Part shown: positions 9,481 to 21,896 of the stretch, in pieces
Numbering within the stretch: the first letter of the stretch is position 1
Layout of the letters: every line of letters starts with the position of its first letter
Assembly (NCBI RefSeq): GCF_024679095.1
Contig: NC_066534.1
Location: 19,205,367 to 19,269,366, forward strand
Origin: Eriocheir sinensis
Lineage: Eukaryota > Arthropoda > Malacostraca > Decapoda > Varunidae
Length of the DNA stretch: 64,000 nt
Direction of reading: 5' to 3'
The notes under the pieces: generated by a model
Told to the model about the DNA's origin: nothing
Databases searched by the model: none
The model's input: the letters and a program-made list of their open reading frames with translations, nothing else
Program-made: the position numbers and the translations under genes

Positions 9481-9835
9481 CAGTAACAATAGTTCCGTCC
9501 TTCAGCAGTCAATCGGCAACTCATCATAGATATTCCTGTTAATACAGTTCTTAATATTTTCCTCATCCTTCCCCTCCTCCACCTTCAAGTCCAACCTTCG
9601 CCAAAGTGGTCTATTTTCTTTTTTTTTAGGTCTCCAAACGCCCGCCGTATAACATTTCATACTCAGCGGATAACAATCGGCAGCTTGGGACAAGGCGTCA
9701 CTTTACACGAGACGCAGCATGAGCACACCCCGAGCCAAGGCCGTGTTGAAGGGCGGGGCATTAAGAACCTAACAAGTTGATGTGATTTGTTTACCAAGGT
9801 CTCTGGGTACTTGCTCCTTAATTAAAAGCCATATG
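9314..9835. other. Non-coding stretch with (ACT)n
   Basis: (ACT)n at 9441-9480; otherwise no gene or repeat recognised. Confidence 0.6.
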
Positions 9836-10150
9836 CACAAAGATGAGAAAATTCCATTGCCAGATATGACCCTGCTACAGGTTATGAGGAAATGAATGAG
9901 GGAAAAAAATGTGAAAGTCCCTCATTGTTACGTGTTCGTTCATAGTAACCGGTCACCTCATCGTCACCGTCATCATCATCATAAGTCCGCACAAAGATGA
10001 GAAAGTTCGATTACTATAGGTACGGCCCTCTTACAAATCATGAGGAAAGGAACGAATGAGAAAATAAAACATGAAAGTCCCTCACTGTTACGTGTTACAC
10101 TCCTCCACAGTACCGGGTCACCCCCTCACCGTCCTGGCCAGCCTCCTCGC
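9836..10150 (+). repeat. ~153-bp direct duplication
   Basis: ACAAAGATGAGAAAATTC, ATGAGGAAATGAATGAG, GAAAGTCCCTCATTGTTACG and TAACCGGTCACC at 9838-9955 recur as ACAAAGATGAGAAAGTTCG, ATGAGGAAAGGAACGAATG, GAAAGTCCCTCACTGTTACG and TACCGGGTCACC at 9991-10125. Confidence 0.8.
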
Positions 10151-10406
10151 CGCCCCTCATCCACTCAGCGCCGGGCAGGCAGGAGGCGATGCGTGCGTCC
10201 ATTTCCGGCGAGTCAGTTCACCAAGATGTGGACGTCCCATTAGCATTAATTTGTGTTCCTCTGACACGCTCGCCGCCTTGTCCTGCTCGCCAGCCTCTCC
10301 GCCGCTCGCCACCCGACATATATATATTTTCTTTGTCGTCGAACTCATCCAATCACTCACGAGAATCATATTTTTGTTGTCCTCCACTGCAATCACTAAT
10401 GGCGCC

Positions 10407-10408
<2 letters not shown>

Positions 10409-10455
<47 letters not shown>
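10409..10455. repeat. (AC)n microsatellite
   Basis: About 23 AC units. The bases after it, AGCGCTGCGTAGACC...TTTAAAAAAAA, resemble the SINE 3' end near 44868. Confidence 0.95.
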
Positions 10456-10456
<1 letters not shown>

Positions 10457-10611
10457 CGCTGCGTAGACCTCCGTTTAAAAAAAAGGACTCCTGCTCAGCT
10501 GAAACAGTACGAGGGTCGCTGGGTTATGGATGCACCACTTTGAATGCCGGAAAGCATATAATAATAAAAATAATAATAGTGATGATTACAATAAAACACT
10601 ACTTCTACCAC

Positions 10612-10715
10612 CACCTGGTCTATTACTACTACAACTACTACTACTACTACTACTACCACTACATACTACTACTATATACTACTACCACTTCTACTACTAC
10701 TGCCATCTATTCCTG
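10612..10715. repeat. Imperfect (ACT)n microsatellite
   Basis: CTACTACTACT runs interrupted by CAC and ATA triplets. Confidence 0.9.
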
Positions 10716-11206
10716 CGCTACTATAATTATCATCGTACTTCGCGGCACACATTCGCCCCGTAGTCCCGCCGGAGCCTCGCCGCGGATGGCAGCATCGGGT
10801 TAACAGTTACATAAAACGATAATTTCCTCCCTTAACAGGTCAGTAGTGCCTCCCGCCAAGAGGGTGGGCGTCGCGGGGTGAGTGGCGGCAGACACAGGAA
10901 CACCTCGGCGCTGCTTCAGGCCAGCGAGTCACGTCGACATGCAAGCCTCCGCCGCTGGCATGAGGTTGGCATCGTTTCGTGTCGTGTCCTTGACGAACCC
11001 CGTCCAGCTTGACTCTCGAGGCTTGTCGGCCGCCCCGGGCAGGAAGTTGCCCTGAGTGTCTGCGATTTACGTTTTCCTTCCGACATGTCTTCCAGCTCGC
11101 CGCAAAACACTCAGACACGAAGTGGTTTTCTTTGTTCAGCCACGAAACAAGAACCTGCAGCAGCGCCTTGCCAAAAGAGGCTTCAGACACACTGCAGCGG
11201 TTGTAT
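10716..11206. other. GC-rich non-coding stretch
   Basis: Several overlapping open frames but no family motif, splice pattern or codon bias that would support a gene. Confidence 0.5.
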
Positions 11207-11330
11207 TTTTTTATTTTTATGTCTTCGCCTGTAGCGCCGGTAGGCTTTCTTCAGGGGCCTGGTGGTCGGCCCAAGCCCGTCATGGCGCAGGCAATTTTTA
11301 TAGTGGCGCCGTGGCGCCATTTATGCTTAT
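11207..11330 (-). mobile_element. SINE 3' fragment with degraded poly(A)
   Basis: TGTATTTTTTTATTTTTATG is the reverse of an A-rich tail, followed by GTAGCGCCGGTAGGCTTTCT, GGGGCCTGGTGGTCGGCCC, CCGTCATGGCGCAGGC and TTTTTATAGTGGCGCC. The same order is seen in the 22730 copy. Confidence 0.78.
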
Positions 11331-11834
11331 AACACTGGAACCAGATCTGGAAGCCTTGGAATTTGAAGGTAACGCAGTCAGAGGAGTATATATCAATTCC
11401 CACCCATTTTTCTTTATCATCACGACGAGGAGGAGGTTACTATGACCCAGTCTGTTTCTATGGTGGATGATGTACTCTTGAACACAGATAAACCACGCCC
11501 CTCACCTATACATATACTGCGACTCGACATATGCGTCCTTGGCTACAAGACACCGCTAACTGTGAACCTCTGTTACGTCGAGGGCGAGGCGACGGGTCAG
11601 CCTTTGAAGGGTCTTCCCGGAGAATGACTATAAACACCGAGCACCAGGCCCCTCAGCACTGGCTCCGCGGAACCGCAACAATGTACTTTCCTGTGTTAGC
11701 GGGCGGGTGAGGCAACGGGTCAGCCTTTAACGGGGTGCTCCAGGGTTCAGGCACGTGCCCTTCACTGCTGGGACTCCTCTGCACCCCCCTCACACCGCAA
11801 CACATCCCCGAGGCTATGAAAACATGTATGTCTA
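11331..11834. repeat. Non-coding DNA with a ~120-bp duplication
   Basis: GGCGAGGCGACGGGTCAGCC at about 11583 recurs as GGTGAGGCAACGGGTCAGCC at 11704. No gene is seen. Confidence 0.55.
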
Positions 11835-12010
11835 GAAGTGACGTTTCCGCGAGATGTAGGAAAGTGAGGAGAGAGAGAAGGGAAGGAAAGGTGGATGGAG
11901 AATGAGAGAGAGAGAGGATAGGGGATGGAGGAAGAGAGGGAGGAGACGGGGGTGGAGAATGAGAAAGAGGGGATGGGGATGGAGGGAGAGAGGGAGAAGA
12001 GAAGGGAATG
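11835..12010. repeat. Polypurine tract
   Basis: GAGAGAGAGAAGGGAAGG-type sequence with a GGGGATGGAGG-AGAGAGGGAG motif repeated about every 50 bases. Confidence 0.85.
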
Positions 12011-12133
12011 GAAAGCTCGATATTGTTATAGATTTGTGGCCGTCACTATCAATCGTAACGCTGCCGTAAAAAGGGGAATGTTGCTTAAAGAAACTCATTA
12101 ATATATGAAAAAAAGATAAGGGGCTGAGGATCT

Positions 12134-12292
12134 GTGTGTGTGTGTGTGTGTGTGTGTGTCCATCTATCTATCCACTTATCTATCTGTCTGCCTATCTATC
12201 TGTCTATCTATCTATCTCTCTATTTGTCTGTCTATCTGTATCTATTTATCTATCTATCTATATATCTACCTATCTATCTGTCTGTCTATTTA
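12134..12292. repeat. (GT)n then (TATC/TGTC)n
   Basis: (GT)n at 12134-12159, then CTATCTATC / TCTGTCTG units to 12292. Confidence 0.95.
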
Positions 12293-12529
12293 ATGAGGCA
12301 AGGAAGGGAGAGACGAAAAAGAGAGAGGAAAAAGAGAAAAGAAAGGCAAGAATCGGGTAGGGGAGGAGGGTACAGAGGCCTTGGGGAAGCAGAACTACCA
12401 CCACCATCACCACCGCCGCCTTGGAGGTACAGGAAGCGAGCACTCGGCGGCGCCAGAGTTACGGGGCGACGGCGGCGGGCAAGCCAATACTACGACGCCC
12501 GGGAAGAGGCCGCGGCGCTCCATCTTCGT

Positions 12530-12830
12530 TGAACATCCCTCGCTAAGGACAAACCCTGGTCCGCCGCGGTTTCTCAAGAGCACACAGAACCTTTCCTCAT
12601 TCTGGGGGTTAATGGAGGAAGACGAGGAGGGGAGGAAGGGGGGATGGTATTCTTGTGTTCGCCTATGATAACTAAAACCAAGATAATAGCTCCATCTTCG
12701 GTCAAATCCTGGTCCTCAGAGCACACAGAACCTTTCCTCACTCTGGGGGTTAATGGAGGAAGACGAGGAGGGATGGGGGAGGAGTAGTATTAGTGCTTTC
12801 TCCTATGACAACCAAAGTCAAGATAGTATT
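12530..12830 (+). repeat. ~140-bp direct duplication
   Basis: GAGCACACAGAACCTTTCCT and CTGGGGGTTAATGGAGGAAG occur at 12578-12620 and 12718-12760, with GCTCCATCTTCGGTCAAATC echoing the upstream CTCCATCTTCG. Confidence 0.85.
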
Positions 12831-12899
12831 TGGTAGCTAATTTGTCTGCATGTATCTGTCTCAAAACTCGAAATAACAGACAGAGGAAGATGTAAAGAA

Positions 12900-13310
12900 A
12901 GCATTTATATAATTTTCTTCCTTCATGATTGAGGAGTTGGTATTCTTGTGTTCGCCTATGAGAACGCGTATAACCTCTCTTTGGCCTATAGAAAGAATGG
13001 ATGTGAGAACTGGAAGCGGACAAGAATTCAAAAGTAGTTTTATGGCGTTGGTAGAAGGACGAAGCCTCTGTGCCATGAATGCATAAAAACACTCATGATA
13101 ACGCGTATAACCTCTCTTTGGCCTGTAGAAAGAACGGATGTGAGAGCTGGAAGCGGCGAAGAATTCATGAGTAGTTTTATGGCCTTGGTGACACATTGAC
13201 GGAGCCTCTTTACCAGTAACGCGAAAAGAAAAAAAACCCACCAATGAGAACGCGTTTGACCTCTTTTATGACCTGCATAAGGAATGGATGTGAGAGCTGG
13301 GCGCATCTAA
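12900..13310 (+). repeat. Tandem array, ~137-148 bp, three copies
   Basis: AACGCGTATAACCTCTCTTT, GGATGTGAGAACTGGAAGCG and AGTAGTTTTATGGC appear at about 12963, 13100 and, more diverged, 13249. Confidence 0.85.
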
Positions 13311-13439
13311 GAATATCAACCTGAATTATCTCGGACCACAAAGAGGCGAGCGAGTGAGGCGGCGCTACTCGGCTCAGCTTGCTTTCATCGACACCAAGTT
13401 TGTCCTTCTCTCCGCTTCCGCTCGGGCACCGCTGAATAC

Positions 13440-13453
13440 AACTGGCTACACGC

Positions 13454-13495
<42 letters not shown>
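13440..13495. repeat. (AC)n microsatellite
   Basis: ACACGCAC then about 20 AC units. Confidence 0.95.
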
Positions 13496-13497
<2 letters not shown>

Positions 13498-13630
13498 GGC
13501 GTTGTAATTTCCATTGAGGGTAGGTCATGCACAGTAAGCCAGACAAGGGCCGCCAGTTTCCACCGCGTAATTGCAATGATTATTCACAAGAGCAGCCGTC
13601 GCCTCCCTACGCCGTGTTATTCTGAGGCAG

Positions 13631-13631
<1 letters not shown>

Positions 13632-13686
<55 letters not shown>
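13632..13686. repeat. (GT)n microsatellite
   Basis: About 27 GT units. Confidence 0.97.
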
Positions 13687-13687
<1 letters not shown>

Positions 13688-13826
13688 CCATTCGATCATT
13701 TAATCACTCCTCGTTAGACAGAATTTTACCTTTGTTAATTAATTTTCTGCGCGGACTCCCTCTCTATGGGAACGCTGGGGGGGGAGGGGGCCAACTTTTT
13801 GCCTTCACTTGCAACGCCAAGCTGTG

Positions 13827-13847
13827 CGTGTGTGTGTGTGTGTGTGT

Positions 13848-13931
<84 letters not shown>

Positions 13932-14007
13932 TTAATATATATACAAACGGGAACAAATAAATATTCAAACAGACACCAAAACACACACACACACACACAC
14001 ACACACA
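13827..14007. repeat. Compound (GT)n (CT)n, then (AC)n
   Basis: (GT)n 13827-13850 joins (TC)n 13851-13927 without a gap; an (AC)n run follows at 13980-14007. Confidence 0.97.
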
Positions 14008-14162
14008 TGCATATACACCCACACCCCTCCTGCCCTCCCTCCCCCGTCGCCCCCCACACAGGGGTGTCACAGCATAAAGGATAAATATCTCCCACAACTT
14101 CCCCGTCACGACACTAAAATGCCATCCAAGAATTTTACGGCGTCATCAGCTGTTAGGTGTGT

Positions 14163-14326
<164 letters not shown>

Positions 14327-14422
14327 AAGGTCGAGGCCGTCCACCACCACCACCCCCACAAGCAACAAGTTAGTCCAGTCATTAATCAAGATGCAGATGA
14401 ACTGAGAATCCGGAGAACGCTC

Positions 14423-14472
14423 ACCTCCTCCTCCTCCTCCTCCTCCTCCTCCTCCTCCTAAACGACTTGCCC

Positions 14473-14559
<87 letters not shown>

Positions 14560-14578
14560 TGAGTGCACGCGCGCGCTT
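14423..14578. repeat. (CTC)n then long (GT)n
   Basis: (CTC)n at 14423-14458, (GT)n at 14474-14558, ending in GAGTGAGTGCACGCGCGCG. Confidence 0.95.
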
Positions 14579-14640
14579 AAGTAAATAAGGTTGATGTAAT
14601 ATCCCGAAACACAATAGAAGGGGCGAAGCCGACGCTGTAG

Positions 14641-14750
14641 AACTGAGAAGCTTAGGAGGAGGAGGAGCAGATGGAGGAGGAGGAGCAGATGGAGGAGGAG
14701 GAGGAGGAAGAGGATGGGAACTAGGAGGGGGAAGAAGAGGAGGAGGCTGG
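14641..14750. repeat. (GGA)n-rich tract
   Basis: AGGAGGAGGAGCAGATG units doubled, then GGA and GAA triplets. Confidence 0.9.
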
Positions 14751-14933
14751 GTAACCTAACAGGCGACGCGAGGCTGAGTTGGGTCTCGGTAGGAGTCGCG
14801 TGAGGACCGTGGAGGACAGAGTCGGGTTGGCGCGCGGCAGTCCGTCAGTCGGTGGGTGGACGCCGCGTAGGGCACACGGGGCGCCGCGGGACTGGGCCTG
14901 TCTCTTGCTCACACACGCTGACACTACCACCAC

Positions 14934-14934
<1 letters not shown>

Positions 14935-14977
<43 letters not shown>

Positions 14978-14992
14978 CACTAACACTAACTC
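14935..14992. repeat. (AC)n then (ACTAAC)n
   Basis: (AC)n to about 14972, then three CTAACA units. Confidence 0.9.
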
Positions 14993-15616
14993 AAAACCAG
15001 AGCGGGTTGTGAATGACAGAAGGAAGGACGGGGTGTATGTTAGTGCCAAGAACTCTTCCTTACGATACTCTTCTCGGTGCCACGAACGCGATGAACAACC
15101 TAGAGTGTGTGACGTGCCTCTGAGGACGCTGAGTGCCACGAAGGAACCCTTAACCCCCCTTCCCTTGACCCCCTTCCCCACGAAACACGAAAATAATTGA
15201 GAAAACTAATAAACTACCATTCTATCAGTGACTTTGTTTCCTCCCCTTCCAGAAAACACTGTAGCCTTTACCGAGGAGATAAAAACGAGGATAGCGACTT
15301 TAAACTATTACGGTATATAGTATAAGGCAAGTGAGGAAGACGTCTGGTATAGGAGGTGAGGCTGCGGGGTGTGGTGGTGGTGGAGGTGGTGGTGGTGGTT
15401 GGTGGTGCAAGGCTGGCTGGCTGGCTGGCACACGACACCTCCCCCCCGCTGACGCCACACGCCGCCTTGGCCTCGGCTCTGCCCGCCCCGCCACGCACAT
15501 CAACAGGTAAGTAAGTCATTAACCTGCCACCACGACGCGACGCCTTCGGTTGCACGCTCGCAAACCCGCCGCTGCTTCGCCTCACTCACTGGTAGCGTTT
15601 CCACATTTCAGGGCCA
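14993..15616. other. Non-coding DNA with a (GGT)n tract
   Basis: (GGT)n-like sequence at 15370-15410 and four GGCT units at 15412-15427. No gene seen. Confidence 0.55.
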
Positions 15617-17860
15617 AACGGAGTCATGTTATCAAGCGTCTCTTCTCACCTTCTTCTCCTTTTCCTTCTTCTTTTCTAGTCATAGTAAAACGAAGTCGTG
15701 GAATTATCGTCTCCCTCTGTATGTTATGAAGTCATGCTATCTAGCGTCTCTTTCTTCTCATCTTCTCCCTTTCCTTCTTCTTTTCTTGTCATGATAAAAG
15801 CCAGTCGTAGTATTAGTGTTTTCCTGAATGTTATGAAGTCATGTTATCTAGCGTCTCTCTCTTATCACCTTCTTCTCCCTTTCCTTCCTCTTTTCTCGTC
15901 ATATTAAAACGAAGTCGTAGTATTAGTGTTTTCCTGTATGTTATGAAGTCATGTTATCCAGCGTCTCTTCTCTTTTCGCAACGTTTTCAGCCGTGTCTCT
16001 TGTGTACTGGTAACGTTTTCTCCTGTCGTACTGTTGTTATTCTCTGTCTCATTCACTTGTAGCGTTTCCGCACCTCACAGCCATAGGAAGTCATATAATC
16101 CAGTGTCTCCTCTCTTCTCGTATAACCTTGTCACCGGAGTCTCTTGTCTACTCCTGATGTTTATTTCCTCTGGTCAAAGCAAAGCGGAGTCGTGTTATTG
16201 TTTTCCTCTGCCATTTCCTCACTCGTAACGTGTTTGCAACTTCTAGAGTGTAGCGATGGCATGTCATTATCCATCCGGCGTGTCTTCTATCCTCGTTTTG
16301 TTTTCACCTGTCCCTCTTGTCTACTCCTGACGTTTGTTTCCTCCTGTCACTGCAAAACGGAGTCGTACTGTTATCATTGTTATCCTGTTCCCATTTCTTC
16401 ATCTTTTGTTCCGGTAACGTTTTCACCAGTCTCTTATGCGCTAACGTTTCCTCCTGTCACTGCAAAGCGGAGTCGTACTATTATCATTGTTAACTTGTTC
16501 CTATTCATCTTTTGTTCTGGTAACGTTTTCAACAGTCTCTTATGCGCTAACGTTTCCCCCTGTCGTGGGAAAACGAAGTCGTATTATTGTTTTCTTAATG
16601 GTGTTATTTCCTTATTTGAAACGTTGTACCTTCCATAACAAAACACTGTCGTATTGTTATTATCCAGCATGTCTTCTTTACGCTCGCAATATTTTCTTCA
16701 CCTGTCTCTCTTGTCTGCTCGTAATGTTTCCTCGTGCCATAGCAGTGATGTAGTTGCATTTTCTTACGTCGCTTCCTTCCTCACTCGAAACGCTGCCTTC
16801 TTCCATAGCAAAACGATGCCATGTTACTAGCTTGGGCTTCTTCATATCCTCGTAACACTTTCATCTTCCGGGGCAAAACGATATGTCATTTTACTTAATA
16901 ACTTGCGTCTATTGAACAGCTTTTTCAGTTATTTCCTGCTGTACTCTTTCATGTCATAACCTTTTAAAGCTAAACGATGCCATATTACTAGCTTGGGTTT
17001 CTTCATATCCTCGTAACACTTTCATCTTCCGGGGCAAAACGATATGTCATTTTACTTATTAACTTGCGTCTATTGAACACTGGAGTTTCTTTTAGCTTTT
17101 TCAGTTATTTTCTGCTGTACTCTTTCATATCATAACCTTTCAAAGCTAAACGAAGTCCCATCTACACCCACCTGATTTTCTCTGCTTCTCTTCTGCAAGT
17201 TAAATCGTTATATCAGCAAGCTTCGTCTCCTCCACGCTCGTGACGTTTTACTTAATTACTTAACCTTTCAAAGCACTGTAAAGCGGAGTCGTCATATTAG
17301 TATCGAGTTCCGTTTCCTTTCTACTGGTACGCCTTTCAACTTTCAACACACAACGAAATCTCGATATTGCCGAAGCAGCGTCTCAATTTACTCGTGACAT
17401 TTTTTCACCTTTTAAAGAAATACGGAGAACAGCGATGTTATAGAATCCCGTATCTTCTCCATTCCAAAGGTCTCCACCCATCATGGCACAACCAAGTCTT
17501 CATAATGTCAAAACTGCGCCTCTTCCCCACTCGTAATATCTGTAGCCCTTTAAAGAGATACGGAGAATAGCCATGTAATTAAACTCCGTCTCTTCCTTAG
17601 GCAAAAGATCTTCACACTTCAACAACAAACAACCGAGTCAGAACGGCTCCTCTTCCCCCCCCCTCATGACATTTTCAGCCTTTTAAATATATACGAAGAA
17701 TAGACATGTAATAACACCCCGTCTCTTCTCTAGGCCACAGATCACATTTCAGCTTTCAACGAAGTCATATTAGTGTCAGCTGCTGTTTCTCTCCCACCCA
17801 TGACAATACAATCAACACACATCGAGGTCCACACACTGTCTCTTCCCATTCATGTAGTTT
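15617..17860 (+). repeat. Long degenerate tandem-repeat field (~2.2 kb)
   Basis: Early units are ~108 bp: GTCATGTTATC[A/T]AGCGTCTC at 15623, 15731, 15838 and 15948, each followed by TTCTCCCTTTCCTTC and AAACGAAGTCGTAG. Later units keep CGTAACGTTTTC, CAAAACGGAGTCGTA and TCTCTTGTCTACTC at changing spacing. A ~165-bp unit starting ACGATGCCAT[G/A]TTACTAGC is doubled at 16813/16977. Many overlapping open frames here only reflect CT-rich sequence. Confidence 0.8.
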
Positions 17861-18255
17861 AACTTGTCCAACACCTTTCAGCGCCTTTAGTCTAGTACTC
17901 GCCCCTTCCGCCTCACCGCTGCGTCAGTCAGTCGGACGGCACCAAAATCATGTACTGTTCGTGAGTTTCTGAGTTCCCTGCCTGTCCTCCGCCACCTCCA
18001 CAGCCAAGCGCCAGGTCCCAGGAGACGCCCCGAGGCAGGGACAGGCATAACAGACGCACCACAAAGCCGCAATGGTCGTGCTGAGCAGCTGCCGCGCCAG
18101 GGATGTCTGTCTCCGCTTGCCTGATATTGTCTGTTTCGCTCTTGAAGGAAATTTGCTTGCCACAGGGTTGTGTCTGAGTCTGGGCCGTCAGCGTGAAGGG
18201 TGCTGGCGGTGGTGCGTCAGTAACGGAACAAAGGTACTGATGCTGACACTCTCCT
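17861..18255. other. Non-coding stretch, no gene seen
   Basis: Moderate GC, no recognisable exon or repeat. Confidence 0.5.
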
Positions 18256-18309
<54 letters not shown>

Positions 18310-18332
18310 AACTACTGCTATTACTGCTGCTG

Positions 18333-18366
<34 letters not shown>

Positions 18367-18403
18367 CACTACTACTACTACTACTACTACCACTGTTACT
18401 GTT
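18256..18403. repeat. (ACT)n microsatellite with GCT interruptions
   Basis: About 48 triplets, mostly ACT, with TGCTGCTGC near 18325. Confidence 0.97.
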
Positions 18404-18521
18404 GCAATTTTCCTTCTCTTTCTTTAACATCTCCCAGCGCCTCATCTTGCGAGGCTTGTGAAAGGCATGAGATATTTACCTTTTTACAGCGAGACACTTT
18501 CTGCGACCCACTAACGACTGC

Positions 18522-18522
<1 letters not shown>

Positions 18523-18577
<55 letters not shown>
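18523..18577. repeat. (AC)n microsatellite
   Basis: About 27 AC units. Confidence 0.97.
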
Positions 18578-18578
<1 letters not shown>

Positions 18579-19280
18579 GCTGGCAGGGTCTTTAATTTCA
18601 TCTTTCCACCTGGTTCTCAGTCTGATGTCGTGTACTCCATCCTGCCCCTGTAATGGCTTATGCTTCATCTCAACGTCTGGCTCCCAGTCTGCCCGGACTT
18701 CTACAATACCTGGGTTGCCACTCTGTTACACTGCCGGCCCATCTCTTATCTGTTCTTGTTTAACGCATGAATTGATGGCCTGCTTAACTCTACTTAGTAA
18801 TGATCCTTGAACCTGCTTATACTCCTCTTCCTCCTTCTCCTTCTCCTCCTCATCTTCATCTGCCCGTATCATTGCACTGGGACACAATTATAATTTCCTC
18901 AAACGTTTCTATTCGTTGCTGTTTCGCCTCTAGCTTCCAAATTTTGATGAAAACGTTGTACTAGATAATGTTCCTTCATGTAAGAGTAAACACTACCTTA
19001 GAAGTGTTGGGCTATGTTATGCTCAATTGTGTATGGAACTGTATATATATTGAAGTTGTATTAATTTGCACACACGATTAAACTTAACATATTCCTACAA
19101 AAAGTAACATACAGGTTACATATACACTGCCATACGTAATTGAACGTAATACATGCCTACAGAAGCACACGATTAGCACAGTACAAATACATATATAACG
19201 TGTCGGCGCCGCTCCCAGAGCCTTACTCTCTCTCTATACGGCGGCCGATGCGGGTGTACCTTGCCCTGAGACAGTCGACA
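18578..19280. other. Non-coding stretch, no gene seen
   Basis: AT-rich around 18960-19200; no supported feature. Confidence 0.5.
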
Positions 19281-19625
19281 CCCGCCAGCATCCTTCCCTT
19301 CCCCCTTCCTCGCCCTCACTCTCTCACTCCCTTCCTTGCCCGCTCCCTCACCCATTCCATCACCTCTTCCCTGGGTCCCTTACTCGCCCCTCCTTCGCCC
19401 CTTCCCTCACCCACTCCCTTGGCCTCTCCCTTTCCCCCTCCCTCGCCCCCTTCCATCTCTCTCTCTCTCCCCTGCCCCCTCCCTCGATTCCTCCTTCACC
19501 CCTTCCTTCGCCCACTCCCTCACGCACTCCCTCGTCTTCCCTCACCACCTCCCTCGCCCCTTCCCTTCCCCACTCCCTCATGCACTCCCTCAACCTTCCC
19601 CCCTCCCTCGCCGCCTCCCTCACGC
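19281..19625. repeat. C-rich pyrimidine tract
   Basis: CCCTCCCTCGCCCCTTCC-type units; GCACTCCCTC and CCCACTCCCT recur irregularly. A strand-asymmetric low-complexity block. Confidence 0.85.
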
Positions 19626-19795
19626 ACATATCAACAGAGGAAGAAAATACCATCGGGAGAAAAACACGTAAGGGGATGGGAACGCGAGTCTCGGGCAAAT
19701 GGAGGAGCTTCCCAGTCACGCCGCATGAGTGTGGCGAGAAATATTGCACAGATGTGAAGCAAACGCGGCCACTCCACGGGGACGGCCGATGCGTG

Positions 19796-19971
<176 letters not shown>

Positions 19972-19989
19972 GGGGATAGAACAGTATTG

Positions 19990-20645
19990 ACGGAAGAGGG
20001 AGAAGGAGAAGAGAGAGAGGGGGAGGGGGAGAGGGAGAGGGAGAGTGCATGCGGAAGAGAATAGTACTCACAAGGGAGAGAGAATGGAAAGGGAGAATAA
20101 AGAGGCAGAGAGGGTGAGGGAGAGTGGTGCCGGGAAGCTCTCGTGGGGGAGGTGAGAGGAAAAGGGAGAGAGAGAGTGAAGGGGAGAGTGGTCCAAGGGA
20201 GTTCTTACAGGGGAGAGAGAAAGTGAGGAGGAGAAAAAGAAGGGAGTGGGGAAGGGAGAGAGGGAGAAAGTGCTAGGGTAGAGTACTTACAGGAGAGGGA
20301 GCAGGTGAGGGAGGAAAAGGGACGGTTGGAGAGGAGAAGGGAGAGGAGGAGTTCAACGAAGGGAGAGTACGGTAAGGGAGAGTATTTGCAGGAGAGGGAG
20401 AAAGTGAAGGGGAGAGAGACGGTGGAAGAGGATGAGGGTGAGGAGACACGGGGCTGGAGAGGGACACGGAGAGGAGAGGGAGAAAGGGAGAGTAAGACGG
20501 AGGGAGAAGATAAGAGAGGGAGAAAAGAAGATTAAGACGGAGGAAGAGTAAGATCCAGGAGTCTTTTCACTCATGGAAGGAGAAAGAGAGAGTGTGTGCG
20601 GTCGAGGAAAGTACTCACGGAAGTAGGAAGAGGGAAGGGAGAAAG
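19990..20645. repeat. Polypurine tract with imperfect repeats
   Basis: GGGAGAGAGAG-rich; GAGTACTTACAGGAGAGGGA, GAGTATTTGCAGGAGAGGGA and GTTCTTACAGGGGAGAGAG mark diverged units of roughly 70-110 bases. Confidence 0.8.
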
Positions 20646-21696
20646 CAGTGGTTCTTAACTCGAGTGTACCCAGAAATATAAACAGTAAAGAAAAGGATAA
20701 AACAGAACAGGGCGAAATAGAGATAAACTTTCTAATTCCGCAAACAACTGAGAGCTCACCGCGACACCTAAATTTTTATAACCAACACCTTAATTAAAAA
20801 AAAAGTACCAATTATTTATACCGAAAGAAGAACGATAAAAGTACGCGAAGGTAACTTTAGGGTGCATGGTAACTAATGGCTTCGTTAGTACCTTCAAGGA
20901 GAGTCGTGAGCTCTGGGGACAGTAGGAATTTCTCTAATCATTTGTTATTTTTCAACATGAGAGTGGGCTAATATTGAGAAGTTTATGGTACAATGCAAAG
21001 GTATCGCCTCTACTTACTTTAGTTTTATATAGTCTAATTAGGGTTACCATGTCTTTTTAAAGCTGTGAGGAAACTTCGTCTTTGGATGCAAGGAGGACGT
21101 CAAAAAAGGTAAAAACGATACACGAAAGTAACAAGAAAAGATATATTCTGTTGTTGTTTTTTTGCTTCGGTTGTATTCTTACTGTAAAACAATAAGTTAA
21201 AAAAACGAGCTTTTATAATCACACACATCATTTTTTTTTACCTTTCCTCCATTCGTAAACTTTAAAAAAAAAAATCTGCTTCGCATCTAAGGGTGAAAAT
21301 AAACTTATATTCTCAACGTAAAAAAGACGGATAAAAAGGATACCAACGTGTTCTAATAATCACACACACGTCAGTCCTTTCTCTCCCTTCCCTTCGTTCG
21401 TAAACACAATAAAAACAATCTGCCTCTCTACACACGTCTTCAGATTTTCACTCCCCTGTCAAAAATCAAAACACGAAATCCCTAACAAAACAAAAAGAGA
21501 CAATCAACGCGCGTAACAGCAAAGGCCGCGATGACAGACAAATTGTGCATCATTAACCTCGCCCCGCCGCCGCGATGAGGACTCTGCGATGCTCGGGTTA
21601 CCTCGGAGCGCGGCGGCGGCGGTGGGGGTAACGGGCGTCCCTGTATAAGTGATGAATGAAAGACTTCTTCATTATTCACGCCAGACGGAGAAGAGG
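20646..21696. other. AT-rich non-coding DNA
   Basis: About 1 kb of mostly unique AT-rich sequence. ACACACGT/TTTCTCCC and TCGTAAAC motifs recur near 21235 and 21365, suggesting an old ~130-bp duplication. No gene seen. Confidence 0.5.
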
Positions 21697-21797
21697 GAGG
21701 CGGAGGAAGAGGAGGAGGAGGAGGAGGAGGTAGAGAGAGGAATGTTTGATGGGAGTTTAGGATAGGAAGGAAGGAAGCGGCCCCGATCGAGTGTGTT

Positions 21798-21853
<56 letters not shown>

Positions 21854-21880
21854 TGAGTGTGTGTGTGTGTGTGTGTATGT
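21697..21880. repeat. (GGA)n and (GT)n microsatellites
   Basis: GGA triplets at 21703-21732 and (GT)n at 21795-21888 with GAGTGAGT and TATGT interruptions. Confidence 0.95.
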
Positions 21881-21896
21881 GTGTGTGCTTCTGTCT

